From JAJFUI01 sp039698035 (GTDB taxonomy: Bacteria; Planctomycetota; Planctomycetia; Pirellulales; Thermoguttaceae), in contig JBDKSW010000007.1 of the NCBI GenBank assembly GCA_039698035.1, forward strand, positions 130,694-194,693: 64,000 nt of DNA. Reading direction: 5' to 3'. The translations under genes and the position numbers were made by a program. This document shows, in pieces, positions 9,136 through 18,237 of the stretch (position 1 is the first letter of the stretch; the number at the start of each line of letters is the position of its first letter). The notes below the pieces were generated by a model. The model was not told where the DNA came from and ran no database searches. It saw only the letters and a list, made by a program, of their open reading frames with translations.

Positions 9136-9597
9136 ATGGCGGGCAAATTTTCCAACGACGTCAAGGCCGAGCCAAACTTGACGCCCATGCTCGACATGGT
9201 CTTTCAGCTGATCACGTTCTTCGTGTTGGTGATCAACTTTCGCTCGGCCGAGATCGACTTCACGTTGAATCTGCCGGTCGTCGGATCGGCGCGACCCGTC
9301 GAGACGGGCGGACGCACCGGCCTGCTGGTGCTGAACATCGACGCGGCCGGCAATCTGAGAACGACGCGAACGATCGCCGACATCGACAACTTTCTCAAGA
9401 TTCAATCGCAAGCCGCCATGTTGGCCAACCGTCTGACGCCGGACGACATCGAACGCGGCACCGAGTTGCCGACGACCGTCGTGATTCGCGCCGACCGCGA
9501 GACGCCGTTCGGCAAGATCAATCGGGTGATTCGGGCCTGTCAAGACAACGGCTTTCGCAGCTTCGCCTTGAAGGCCAAGGTGAACAAGGACGGTTAG
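9136..9597 (+). CDS. ExbD/TolR family biopolymer transport protein (first copy)
   Basis: A 153-residue protein with the ExbD layout: short cytoplasmic N-terminus, one membrane helix and a periplasmic domain. The helix begins LTPMLDMVFQLITFF and contains the Asp that in ExbD is needed for proton flow. The periplasmic part ends in the usual ADRETPFGKINRVIRACQ segment, matching the family pattern of testing positions by residue and strand. It follows the ExbB gene by 110 bases and is separated from the second ExbD by one base, so the two are likely translated together and may form a hetero-dimer. Confidence 0.92.
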   Translation: MAGKFSNDVKAEPNLTPMLDMVFQLITFFVLVINFRSAEIDFTLNLPVVGSARPVETGGRTGLLVLNIDAAGNLRTTRTIADIDNFLKIQSQAAMLANRLTPDDIERGTELPTTVVIRADRETPFGKINRVIRACQDNGFRSFALKAKVNKDG

Positions 9598-9598
9598 C

Positions 9599-10105
9599 AT
9601 GCGCAGACGACGAAGAGGCACCGCGCCGTCCGAGGTCGAACTCAACCTGGCGGCCATGCTTGACATGGCTTTCCAGTTGCTGGCGTTCTTCGTCTTTACG
9701 TTCCGGCCGCCCGAGGCCGAGGGCCAGATCTCGCTGCGATTGCCGCCGCCCCAGCCGGTGATTGGTGCCAAGACGGGCCAGTCCCCGGGCGCCGACCTCG
9801 ACAACAAGAATCCGCTGAAGATCGTCAGCACGTTGACCATCAGTGTGTTCGCCGATCCAAAGACGGGCGCGATCGCCAGCTTGGGCATCGGCGAGACCCA
9901 GATTCCAAGCCTCGGCGCGCTCGAGGGCCGCTTGAAAGAGGTCTTCGCCGATCCGGGCAATCCATTCGATCAAGTCATCATCCAGGTGAGCGATAGCTGC
10001 CGCTACGACGAGCTGATGAAGGTGGTTGACATTTGCACCCGACAAAGGCTCTCCGATGGCAAGAAGCTCTCGAAGCTGAGCTTCGTCAGCCTGCCGGACG
10101 GATGA
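9599..10105 (+). CDS. ExbD/TolR family biopolymer transport protein (second copy)
   Basis: A 168-residue ExbD-type protein. Its N-terminal helix contains LNLAAMLDMAFQLLAFFVF with the conserved Asp. It differs from its neighbour in a longer periplasmic domain with an insertion of about 25 residues after PPPQPVIGAK. The ATG begins one base after the stop of the first ExbD. Two different ExbD subunits beside one ExbB are common in planctomycetes and suggest a mixed stator. Confidence 0.9.
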   Translation: MRRRRRGTAPSEVELNLAAMLDMAFQLLAFFVFTFRPPEAEGQISLRLPPPQPVIGAKTGQSPGADLDNKNPLKIVSTLTISVFADPKTGAIASLGIGETQIPSLGALEGRLKEVFADPGNPFDQVIIQVSDSCRYDELMKVVDICTRQRLSDGKKLSKLSFVSLPDG

Positions 10106-10172
10106 TGTCGGCCGCGCTGGGCGAGTCCGAGAACTCGTCCCAGGCCCTTTGTGACACCCACGTGAGCGCCCC

Positions 10173-11153
10173 ATGCGCAACCGCCGAGCACCATTGCCAC
10201 GATCGACGTTCCGCGCTGTCGGGCTGCGGCTGGCCAGCGGCATTCTGATGCTCGCGCTGCTTGCCATGCTGATCAATTGGGTGCGCCAAGCGGACAACTG
10301 GCAATGGCTTGTCCGCAAGCCCGCGCCCGTGGCCGCTCAACAGGCGCCCGTCACGAAGACCGAGCCCTTGCCCGAGGCCGCCGGCCCGACGGATGAGGAC
10401 CCGGACGAAGCCGAGACGGCACGCGAGAACTTTCAGGCGTTGACCGATGGCTCGACAACGCTTGGCCCGGAGGAGATGGTCCCCTACAACCAGTTGGTCG
10501 AGTGGGTGAAGAACCAATCGTTTGCCCGGCTGGACCGCCGCGCTCGACGCGATCTTTGGTACACGGACCTTCACGATCAGCCGAACAAGCACCGGGGAAA
10601 GCTGGTCGCCTTGGACCTAGACATTCGCATGGCCAAGGACGTTGGCCGCAACGAGTATGGCGTTCCCCTGCACGAAGCCTGGGGGTTCACCCAGGAGTCT
10701 CGCGGGCGGCCGTACACGCTCATCATTCTCGATTACCCCAAGGGGATGCCGGAAGGTTACGAGATTCGCGCGAATGCCCGATTCGCCGGCTACTTTCTCA
10801 AGCTGCAAGGCTACGAGCCGGCCAAGGCGCGGCCGGGACAGCGGCCTGAAAGGGCCCCGCTCCTGATCGGCCGGTTGCAGTGGACGCCGCCGACGCCGAC
10901 CACGGTTGACGAGTTCGACCATTGGGCGTGGGGCGGCGCTCTGGTGGGCCTTGTGGTCGTGGCGCTGGCGATTTGGTACTTCCAGAATCGGCGAACGATG
11001 GCCACACTGCCCAGCTTGCGGTTGACCACGTTGCCCGGCGCATCGCCCATTGACCAGTGGCTCGAACAACGCGGCGATGCGACAGGCGGAAGCGACGGGC
11101 CGAGACACGGCGAGCCGCCGCGGGGCGACTCGCTTGACGGGCCATCGCAGTGA
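10173..11153 (+). CDS. two-helix membrane protein of unknown function in ExbB/ExbD cluster
   Basis: A 326-residue protein. A basic N-terminus leads to a membrane helix (residues about 16-35, LASGILMLALLAMLINWV), then a periplasmic domain of about 220 residues with an acidic linker, then a second helix near residue 255 (GGALVGLVVVALAIWYF) and a cytoplasmic tail of about 50 residues. The periplasmic part (e.g. VALDLDIRMAKDVGRNEYG) has beta-rich character but no family I recognise. It sits 67 bases after exbD and 50 before the toroid gene, so it is probably part of the same membrane complex. Confidence 0.72.
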   Translation: MRNRRAPLPRSTFRAVGLRLASGILMLALLAMLINWVRQADNWQWLVRKPAPVAAQQAPVTKTEPLPEAAGPTDEDPDEAETARENFQALTDGSTTLGPEEMVPYNQLVEWVKNQSFARLDRRARRDLWYTDLHDQPNKHRGKLVALDLDIRMAKDVGRNEYGVPLHEAWGFTQESRGRPYTLIILDYPKGMPEGYEIRANARFAGYFLKLQGYEPAKARPGQRPERAPLLIGRLQWTPPTPTTVDEFDHWAWGGALVGLVVVALAIWYFQNRRTMATLPSLRLTTLPGASPIDQWLEQRGDATGGSDGPRHGEPPRGDSLDGPSQ

Positions 11154-11203
11154 GCGGATCATAAAGGTATCAGGGCACGGCCCTTGGACGGAGCGGAACA
11201 GAA

Positions 11204-12931
11204 ATGGCGGCACATGCGGCAACCGATCAGGCGGCCTCGACGGCCCCCTCGCCGGCCGACCAGCCTTCCGAGCTGGTCCCGCTCAGCCCGTTTCAACGCG
11301 CGCGCGTCTGGCTCCTCGAAGAGGGCCCCTGGTGGCTCTGCAGCTTCGTGTTCCATCTCGTGCTGGTCTGCGCGTTGGCACTGATTGGCGGCCGCGCCGT
11401 GCAAAAGTTGGTTGGCGAAGAGCCCCCGGCGTTCGAGGAGGCCAAACTCGATCCGGTCGAGGAGCTGCCCAAAGTCGAGCGGTTCGACGTTGGCAAAACG
11501 CCCTACGAACCGTCGGAACTTAGCACGGATACGCTGACCCTCGAAAAGCCTGGCGACGGCGCCGAGATCGACAAGAACTATGACAACGATCCCGTCTTTC
11601 GGCCCGAAGGCGGCGGCGTTCCCTCCAAAACCAACGAGCCAAATCTCGGCGGCCTGGGCATGGACCTCACAGGCCCCGGACCAGGACCGGCCGTCAAGGG
11701 CAAGGGCGGCGTCGGCATCGGCATTGGCACCGGCACCAGGCCGGGCTCCGGCGGCCCCGGCACGGGCTTCGGCTGGCGACGCGGGACGGGGCATGCCACG
11801 ACCGGCGCCACGAGGATCTCGGAGCGGGCAGTCGCCGGCGCGCTGAATTGGCTCGCACGGCATCAATCGCCCAACGGGAGTTGGAGCCTGTCGAACTACA
11901 ATGCCCATTGCAAGGACGGCACCTGTTCGGGCCCTGGACGGACGGGCAATCGGCTTTCGGCCGCTACGGCGCTGGGCCTGCTCCCGTTCTTGGCCGCCGG
12001 TCAGACCCACAAGACCAAAGGTCCCTACCAGAAAAACATCGCCGCCGGAATCCGATTCTTGGTGACCCACCAAAACCCGGACGGCGACATGTCCATGGGC
12101 GCCCAACTGTACGACCACGGACTGGCCGCCATCGCGCTGTGCGAGTGCTATGGAATGAGCGGCGACGCGGCCTTGCGCCCACACGCCCAGGCGGCGCTGA
12201 ATTTTATCGTCGATGCCCAGGACCCCAAAGGCGGCGGCTGGCGGTACAGGCCGCGCAGGCCAGGCGATACGTCGGTCGTTGGTTGGCAACTCATGGCCCT
12301 GAAAAGCGGTCAAATGGCTTACTTGCCGGTCAACCCGGCCGTGTTCGACAAGGCCAAGGAGTTTTTGAAATCCGTCGCCTATGGCGGTCAATACGGCGGA
12401 ATCTTCTGCTACTTGCCAGGCGGCCAATCCATCAGCGGCGACGATCGGGCAACGACGGCCATCGCCCTGCTTTGCCACCAATACATGCATATGGAACGGA
12501 ACAACCCGGCGATGGTCGAAGGGACCGCTTTCCTCATGCAGAACCTGCCCGACCCCGAGCGTCCTAATCTGTACTATTGGTACTATGCCACGATGACGAT
12601 GCACAACCAGCCGGGCAAGGACTGGGACACCTGGAACCGCAAAATCCGCCGGCTGTTGATCGACACGCAGAGTCGCGAGGGCTGCGCCGCTGGCAGTTGG
12701 TATTCCACCAACGGCAAGGATCCTTGGGCGGAACACGGCGGCCGGGTGATGATGACCAGCCTCGCCGCATTGACGCTTGAAGTCTATTACCGCTATCTGC
12801 CGTTGTACAAAGTGGATGCGGAGCTGAACAGCGATCTCCCGCTGGCAAAGCCTGGCAAGGCCGCGCCCGGCAAATCGAAAAGGCCGGACACCGTGCCCGA
12901 GCTGGAAGAACCGGAGGGCATCGGCCCGTAA
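11204..12931 (+). CDS. membrane-anchored prenyltransferase/squalene-cyclase-like toroid protein with TonB-like anchor
   Basis: A 575-residue protein. After a cytoplasmic N-terminus of about 40 residues comes one membrane helix (CSFVFHLVLVCALALIGG) containing Ser47-x3-His51, the pattern of the TonB helix that contacts ExbB/ExbD. An acidic, then Gly/Pro-rich linker (60-200) leads to a C-terminal alpha/alpha-toroid (about 205-540) with the repeats of terpene cyclases and prenyltransferases: LNWLARHQSPNGSW, IRFLVTHQNPDGDM, LNFIVDAQDPKGGGWRY. No terpene-cyclase DxDD or prenyltransferase zinc ligands are evident, so catalysis is doubtful. Lying after exbB and two exbD genes, it may act as their transducer; that role is inferred. 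Confidence 0.82.
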   Translation: MAAHAATDQAASTAPSPADQPSELVPLSPFQRARVWLLEEGPWWLCSFVFHLVLVCALALIGGRAVQKLVGEEPPAFEEAKLDPVEELPKVERFDVGKTPYEPSELSTDTLTLEKPGDGAEIDKNYDNDPVFRPEGGGVPSKTNEPNLGGLGMDLTGPGPGPAVKGKGGVGIGIGTGTRPGSGGPGTGFGWRRGTGHATTGATRISERAVAGALNWLARHQSPNGSWSLSNYNAHCKDGTCSGPGRTGNRLSAATALGLLPFLAAGQTHKTKGPYQKNIAAGIRFLVTHQNPDGDMSMGAQLYDHGLAAIALCECYGMSGDAALRPHAQAALNFIVDAQDPKGGGWRYRPRRPGDTSVVGWQLMALKSGQMAYLPVNPAVFDKAKEFLKSVAYGGQYGGIFCYLPGGQSISGDDRATTAIALLCHQYMHMERNNPAMVEGTAFLMQNLPDPERPNLYYWYYATMTMHNQPGKDWDTWNRKIRRLLIDTQSREGCAAGSWYSTNGKDPWAEHGGRVMMTSLAALTLEVYYRYLPLYKVDAELNSDLPLAKPGKAAPGKSKRPDTVPELEEPEGIGP

Positions 12932-13002
12932 GGTTGTGTTTGAAGATCGGAACGCAGGATTGCATGATGCGGAACGCAACAAGATGCCAATGGAGGAATG
13001 AC

Positions 13003-15954
13003 ATGCTGCACGTTGCAGCTTGCGGTCTGCAATGTGCCATCGTCGTCGGCCTTCTCGCGGCAGGGCTGCCTCGTGCCGCTGTCGCCGCCGAGCAACCGCT
13101 TCACTTCCTGCATCTCCTGCAAAAAAACGGCTATGGCGACATGGCCGTCGAGTACCTCGATTCGCTGGCAAAGCGCGGCAACATGCCGGCCGAGATCCGC
13201 GATGTCTTCGATCTGGAGATGTCCAAAAGCCTTCGGGTGGCCGCCAGCGATGCCTTCGACGCCAAGGACCAGGCCCGGCTGATGCAGCAGTCCGAGCATT
13301 ACCTGGGCAAGTTCATCCGTGAAAAGCCCGACAACCCGGCCACCGCCGCGGCGACCGTCGCCTGGGGCGAGTCGCTGGGACGCCAGGCCGTCGAACGCAT
13401 CCACGCGGTCAAGGGCAAGGAAAAGCGGCAGCAGGAAAAGGTGCTCGCCGAAGCCCGGTCGCAACTGACGGAGGCGAAAGAGAAGTTCGGACGCGCCGCG
13501 AGAATTTTCAAGGCCCGATTGGATGCAATCCCCGCCGAGTCCAAATCGGCCGCCAACGAGCGAAAGCAACTGCGGACCGACCTCGAAGGCGCCCGCTACC
13601 AGGTGGCGATGGCCGATTACTACCTTGCGCAAACTTACCCCGACCTTGAGAGTCCCGAACGCACGGCCGCGCTAAGGCAGGCGGCCGACGCTCTCGAAGC
13701 CATCTTTCAGCGAGACCGGGCCGCCGACCCGCGACTGACCGACGTTGGCCTGCTGGCGCACCTTTGGACGGGCAAGGCCATCGAGGAACTTGGCGATCTG
13801 GACCTGGCGAACGAATATTACGAGGAAGTTCTGGTCAACCCGCGCAACGCCGGCGAAAAGGGCCCTGCAACCGGCTGGGAGCCTTGGTTTGCCCAGGTCG
13901 AGTATTTCCGGCTCGCCGTGCTGGCCAAGCGAAAACCGGACGAATTCCTGCGAGAAGCGCCGGTCTGGCTCCAGTCGTTTCGTCGGTTGAGCAAGACCGA
14001 CGGTTATCAGGGCGTTGCTCTGGAACTGGCCAAGGCGCTCCATGTCCGATCCAAGGTCGCGTCTGGCTCCGAGAAATCAAAACGAACATCCGAGGCCATC
14101 CAGACGCTCATCGAGATGTCGAAAGTGCGAAGCCAGCACCAGCAGGAGGCCATTCTGCTGAAACGTGAAATTCTGAAAGCGGCGGGCAAGTCGGACATCG
14201 AGATTACCACGTTTGACGAGGCCGTCGCGCTGGGTGACGCGGCCCTCGGCGCCGAGCAGTGGGAATCGGCGCGCGATGCGTTCCAGCAGGCGCTGGCGAT
14301 TGCCGGGCGAACGAAGCTCAAGAACGCTGCCCGGCTAGACGCGGTCCGCGAGGCCGAGGCCGGCGCATCGCTGATGATTGCCCGGGGCCTCTTCGAGCAG
14401 AACAAGCTCGGCGAGTGCATCGAGTTGACGGCCAAGATCATTTTCGAAGACGCGGATCGCAAGCAGGTGCGCAAACAGAGCCCGTCGGCGGCCCAGGCGT
14501 CGGCCCTTGCCGTGCGTGCGGCGCTGAATCTGTATCGCGACGCGCCGGCGGACAAGCGGCCCGCCGCGCTGGAACGGCTGATGAACCTGGCCAAGTTCAC
14601 CGAATCGCATTGGCCGGATCTGCCCGAGGCCGACGACGCCCGCATGGCACGCGGCCATGCGCAGGTGATCGTCGAGGACTATCGCCAGGCGATCGACATC
14701 TTCGAGCGGGTCAATCCGAAGTCGGATCGATTCCCGATGGCCATGTACCTGGCCGCACAGAACTACGTCCGGCTCTATGTCCTCGAAAAGGCGAAGCCGG
14801 CCGATCAGCGGGATGCCAAGCAGATGGCCGCCGACTACGCCAAGGCGATCGAGCGGCTCCATGCGGGCCTCGCCGAGTTGAAGAAGCAGTTCGAACCGGG
14901 CAGGGTCGCGCCGAACTATTTCGTCGAAACGCAACTGCTGTTGGCTCAACTTCACATGGACCACGAGCAGTTCCGAGAGGCCGTCGTACTGTACCAACCG
15001 CTGGTGGACATCGTCAGGGCGGAAAAACCCAAGGAGTTCGACGCGACGACCATCGCCGTCTTTCTGGGAGCCGTTCGCTGCTATTGTGCCCTGGGACAGT
15101 TGGACAAGGCCGGCGAGGTGGGCGCTGTCCTGGTCGAGGTTGGGCCCGATTCGCAACAGGTCAACACGGCCCTGGTCATGTTCTCGCGGCTATTGGATCG
15201 CGAGCGACAACGGGCAGCCGCGCTGGTGACCGAGTTGGACAACGCCGGCAAGGCGGCCGAGTGTGAGCGCGCTCGGGCCAAGCTTGCGTCGACCGAAAAG
15301 CTCTTGGGCGCGATGCTCGCCAAACTGGCCGGCCGAAAGCGAGTCTCGCTCGAAGGCATGGTCTTCCTCGCCGATGGGCTGAACACGCTGGGGATGACGG
15401 CCGACGCGACCCGGCAGTACGAGAAGATCCTACAAATGGCCGAATCGGAGCCGACGATGGCCAAGAGGGCCGGCCGGGCCGTGACCCGCGTCCGCTCGCA
15501 ACTCGCCGGGCTGCTTCGCAAACAGGGCAAGTACGAGGAATCGCTCGCCCTGGTGAACCAACTGATTCAGGACAATCCCAACTCCCTGGAACCGCTGATG
15601 GAGAAGGGGCGGATCCTTGACGATTGGTCGGAACTGGCCCCCGAACACTTTGACGACGCGGTCGGTCATTGGAGCATGTTGTGCGGCCGCTTGCAGCCCT
15701 TGCGACGCAAGCTGCCAGAGTATTACGACGTGACGTACAACGTGGCGGCCACGCTCGTCCGCCAAGCCGAGAAGAGCGAGGACAAGCAGTTGATCGCCGA
15801 TCGCGCGCGCAAGGCCGAACAGGTGCTGAAATCGGCCTTGATTCTCAATCCAACACTCAACGGACCGGATGCGGTCGAGCGCTACCAGACCCTGCTGAAA
15901 AAAGCGATTTCCATGCAGGGACGGTCGCCTGACAAGGATGGGCAAAAGCCATGA
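13003..15954 (+). CDS. secreted TPR-like helical-repeat protein
   Basis: A 983-residue protein with a signal peptide (cleavage near AAVAAEQ) followed by almost continuous alpha-helical repeats rich in Ala, Leu, Lys and Glu. Segments such as GKYEESLALVNQLIQDNPNSLEPLMEKG are recognisable TPR units; most others are degenerate. The ATG at 13003 is chosen because of GGAGG at 12992-12996 and the signal peptide; the frame is open further upstream. The stop overlaps the next gene by four bases (ATGA). The protein is probably a periplasmic scaffold working with the ExbB/ExbD/toroid proteins; no enzymatic motif is seen. Confidence 0.78.
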   Translation: MLHVAACGLQCAIVVGLLAAGLPRAAVAAEQPLHFLHLLQKNGYGDMAVEYLDSLAKRGNMPAEIRDVFDLEMSKSLRVAASDAFDAKDQARLMQQSEHYLGKFIREKPDNPATAAATVAWGESLGRQAVERIHAVKGKEKRQQEKVLAEARSQLTEAKEKFGRAARIFKARLDAIPAESKSAANERKQLRTDLEGARYQVAMADYYLAQTYPDLESPERTAALRQAADALEAIFQRDRAADPRLTDVGLLAHLWTGKAIEELGDLDLANEYYEEVLVNPRNAGEKGPATGWEPWFAQVEYFRLAVLAKRKPDEFLREAPVWLQSFRRLSKTDGYQGVALELAKALHVRSKVASGSEKSKRTSEAIQTLIEMSKVRSQHQQEAILLKREILKAAGKSDIEITTFDEAVALGDAALGAEQWESARDAFQQALAIAGRTKLKNAARLDAVREAEAGASLMIARGLFEQNKLGECIELTAKIIFEDADRKQVRKQSPSAAQASALAVRAALNLYRDAPADKRPAALERLMNLAKFTESHWPDLPEADDARMARGHAQVIVEDYRQAIDIFERVNPKSDRFPMAMYLAAQNYVRLYVLEKAKPADQRDAKQMAADYAKAIERLHAGLAELKKQFEPGRVAPNYFVETQLLLAQLHMDHEQFREAVVLYQPLVDIVRAEKPKEFDATTIAVFLGAVRCYCALGQLDKAGEVGAVLVEVGPDSQQVNTALVMFSRLLDRERQRAAALVTELDNAGKAAECERARAKLASTEKLLGAMLAKLAGRKRVSLEGMVFLADGLNTLGMTADATRQYEKILQMAESEPTMAKRAGRAVTRVRSQLAGLLRKQGKYEESLALVNQLIQDNPNSLEPLMEKGRILDDWSELAPEHFDDAVGHWSMLCGRLQPLRRKLPEYYDVTYNVAATLVRQAEKSEDKQLIADRARKAEQVLKSALILNPTLNGPDAVERYQTLLKKAISMQGRSPDKDGQKP

Positions 15955-16742
15955 TCTGCCCCAGTCTGCCAGGACGGACGGCTCGGGCGTTTTGCGGTCT
16001 GCTGCTCGTTGTGGCGACGGTTGCCGCCGGCCAGGCCGCGGCGCCCTCGAACAAGGCCGACGAGAAGCCGGCGGCCAAGTCGGACGCCAAGCCCGATCCT
16101 AAGTCCGACGCCACGCAGAAGGGGCTCGACGGCCTTGGCTTCTCGATTGCCCCGAAGGAAGGCGGCAAAGCCCGCACCAGCTTGTTCGGACTTGTTGGCG
16201 AAGGTTACAAGTTCGTCTATGTTTTCGACCGATCCGGCAGCATGGGCGGCGAGGGGCGCAAGTCGCTGAGGGTCGTCAAGGCCGAGTTGCTTGAAAGCCT
16301 GAAGAACCTCGATTCGGTCCATCAGTTCCAAGTCGTCTTCTACAACGAGCGGCCCACGCTGTTCAATCCGTCTGGCGTGCCTGGCCGATTGGGATTTGCG
16401 ACCGACGAGAGCAAGCAACGGGTCGTTTCGTTTCTGGATTCCATCAAGGCCATTGGCGGCACGGACCACGAGGCGGCCCTGCGCGTTGCCATCCGCCTTC
16501 AGCCCGACGTAATCTTCTTTCTCACCGATGGCGACGACCCGAAGCTTAGCGCGGCCCAGTTGGCGAAGATTCGCGACCTCGCGGCCGGCATCCTGATCAA
16601 CACGATCGAGTTCGGTCCCGGTCCGAAGCCGGCCGCCCGCAGCTTCTTGGCCGATCTGGCCCAGCAGAACGGCGGCGGCTACGTCTACGTCGATATCTCG
16701 AAACGCCAGATCGACGAACGGCCCCAGAGGGTTGGGGATTAG
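15951..16742 (+). CDS. secreted von Willebrand factor type A domain protein
   Basis: A 263-residue protein with a signal peptide, a Lys/Ala/Pro-rich linker to about residue 55, and a VWA domain from about 80. The metal-ion-dependent adhesion site is complete: DRSGSMGG, Thr in GGTDHEAAL and Asp in FLTDGDDP. Such domains bind protein partners through Mg2+. It is translationally coupled to the helical-repeat gene by an ATGA overlap, so it is the last member of the ExbB/ExbD cluster. A role in binding a cell-surface partner is inferred from context. Confidence 0.88.
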   Translation: MICPSLPGRTARAFCGLLLVVATVAAGQAAAPSNKADEKPAAKSDAKPDPKSDATQKGLDGLGFSIAPKEGGKARTSLFGLVGEGYKFVYVFDRSGSMGGEGRKSLRVVKAELLESLKNLDSVHQFQVVFYNERPTLFNPSGVPGRLGFATDESKQRVVSFLDSIKAIGGTDHEAALRVAIRLQPDVIFFLTDGDDPKLSAAQLAKIRDLAAGILINTIEFGPGPKPAARSFLADLAQQNGGGYVYVDISKRQIDERPQRVGD

Positions 16743-16783
16743 AGACGAGAGGGCTCAGCGGTCAGAGGGCACGCCGCCGCGAA

Positions 16784-17932
16784 TCAGTCGGTTCCGGCCC
16801 TGAGTTCCGACGGCAGGTTCCAAGCTCGTCCTTTTGCGGCCGCGCGGCAAATCTCGGTGATGGAAGCCGGGAATCTGGCTGCGCCGAAACAGAGCAGCGG
16901 AGCGATGAGCGAGCCCCAATACTGATTGAAACTCTGGCCGACCGCTGCGAAAGCGGCCAGGAACAGACACGCGCTTAGGCCCATTCGCACACCGAGCGGC
17001 GTATTCCAGCCGGCGAATCCGACCAGGGCTGCTACGAGATAGAGTGCCGTGACCCATTGCGGCAACACCAGCAGATAGGCATTCATCTGGACGGTCGAGA
17101 TGACAAATCCGGCCCCGCCGAACTGAATCCAACCGTGCTGGTGCGCGCGGGCCTCGGGCCCGATCAGCCCGCTGACGTGCCAACAGTGCAAGGCAAAAAA
17201 GATGCACCACGTGGTTAAGCCCAACAGCCAGGCGAGCAGCTCGCCGCGGCGGCCCCGCCACCAAGCGATGGCGGCTCCCAGCAGGCAATAGGGCAGGGCC
17301 AACTCGCGAAAAAAAACGGCCGCGATGCCCAACCCGACGCCAAGATACGGTCGGTTCAGTCCAAAGGCCGAGACGGACAGCCCAAGAAACACGCCGGCCC
17401 AAAGGACGGGCACCACGTACAGATCGTCCAGCACAGTCAGCATGAGCGGCCCATTGAGCAACAGAAGCGTCATGGCCACGGTGCAAATCCCGAGACCGCT
17501 GGCCGACGAGGGTTCCTTGCATGAATCGTTCGGCCCACCGTGCTGCTCACGGCCCAACGCCTGCAGGGCCATCACGGCCAATAGGAGCGACAGCCCGCCG
17601 AGCAACAGCTTGCCAAACCAGGCGACAGGCAGTTTGCCGAGCAGCCACATGGGCAGCGGCATCCGCCAGTTGAACACGCTTCGGGTGGGATATCCGCGCG
17701 GCGCCAGTTCCGCGGCGGCCGCCTCGTAGTAGCCCTGTCCGCGCTGGATGCGTTCGACCTCGGCCTGATACAGCGCCACGTCGTTCTTGCCCTTGACGCC
17801 GGCCCGCAGGTTGCTGCTTGCCAAGGGCGAAACGGTCACGGCCACGGCAAGCACGGCGGCAGCGACAATTGCGGCCAGGACAAGCCTTGCACGAGACGGC
17901 GTCAGTCGAGCGTAACTGGTGGAATGTGGCAT
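16784..17932 (-). CDS. polytopic membrane protein of unknown function (glycosyltransferase-like topology)
   Basis: A 382-residue protein with about eight to ten predicted membrane helices, starting with LVLAAIVAAAVLAVAVTV. The first loop after helix 1 reads AEVERIQRGQGYYEAAAAEL, then YPTRSVFNWRMPLP, a Glu/Arg/Tyr-rich external loop like those in membrane glycosyltransferases of the GT-C kind, but a DxD or other decisive motif is not clear. The ATG at 17932 is chosen because it has AAGGG about five bases upstream and leads into the first helix; a longer frame to 18169 crosses the divergent promoter. Function is not assigned. Confidence 0.7.
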   Translation of the reverse strand: MPHSTSYARLTPSRARLVLAAIVAAAVLAVAVTVSPLASSNLRAGVKGKNDVALYQAEVERIQRGQGYYEAAAAELAPRGYPTRSVFNWRMPLPMWLLGKLPVAWFGKLLLGGLSLLLAVMALQALGREQHGGPNDSCKEPSSASGLGICTVAMTLLLLNGPLMLTVLDDLYVVPVLWAGVFLGLSVSAFGLNRPYLGVGLGIAAVFFRELALPYCLLGAAIAWWRGRRGELLAWLLGLTTWCIFFALHCWHVSGLIGPEARAHQHGWIQFGGAGFVISTVQMNAYLLVLPQWVTALYLVAALVGFAGWNTPLGVRMGLSACLFLAAFAAVGQSFNQYWGSLIAPLLCFGAARFPASITEICRAAAKGRAWNLPSELRAGTD

Positions 17933-18095
17933 CGAACCCTTACCAAAAGACTCTCGACAACTATAGCTTTCGCCAGACGTGTTGCCCCCCCCAACGGCGA
18001 AGATGCTCAGGGCGGCGGTGACGCGGGCAATGGGGCCGCGATCGAGGGGGCTGTTTCCGGTCTGGAACGCACCTTTGAGCTGGCGAGCCGTCTGA

Positions 18096-18123
18096 TTGCA
18101 CATTTCGGCCCACGCGTTACAAT
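18096..18123 (+). promoter_or_regulatory. candidate sigma-70 promoter of the DUF1559 gene
   Basis: TTGCAC at 18096-18101 and TACAAT at 18118-18123, 16 bases apart, in the 305-base gap between two divergent genes. The -10 matches consensus at five of six bases. The leader would be about 108 bases. Confidence 0.42.
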
Positions 18124-18237
18124 GGGCAACGTCACTCCACAGGTGTACTTGTATGGGGTGAGGTCTCATCGCACGGATTTGCGGCTTGTTCCAAAGGACG
18201 GCTGCCAGAGGGCTCTTTTCAAAAAACGAGGTGAATC

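Noticed and set aside
11204..12931. True terpene cyclase or protein prenyltransferase
   Set aside because: The toroid repeats are clear, but no DxDD or QxxDGSW-type catalytic set or zinc ligands are evident, and the membrane anchor and ExbB/ExbD context do not fit.
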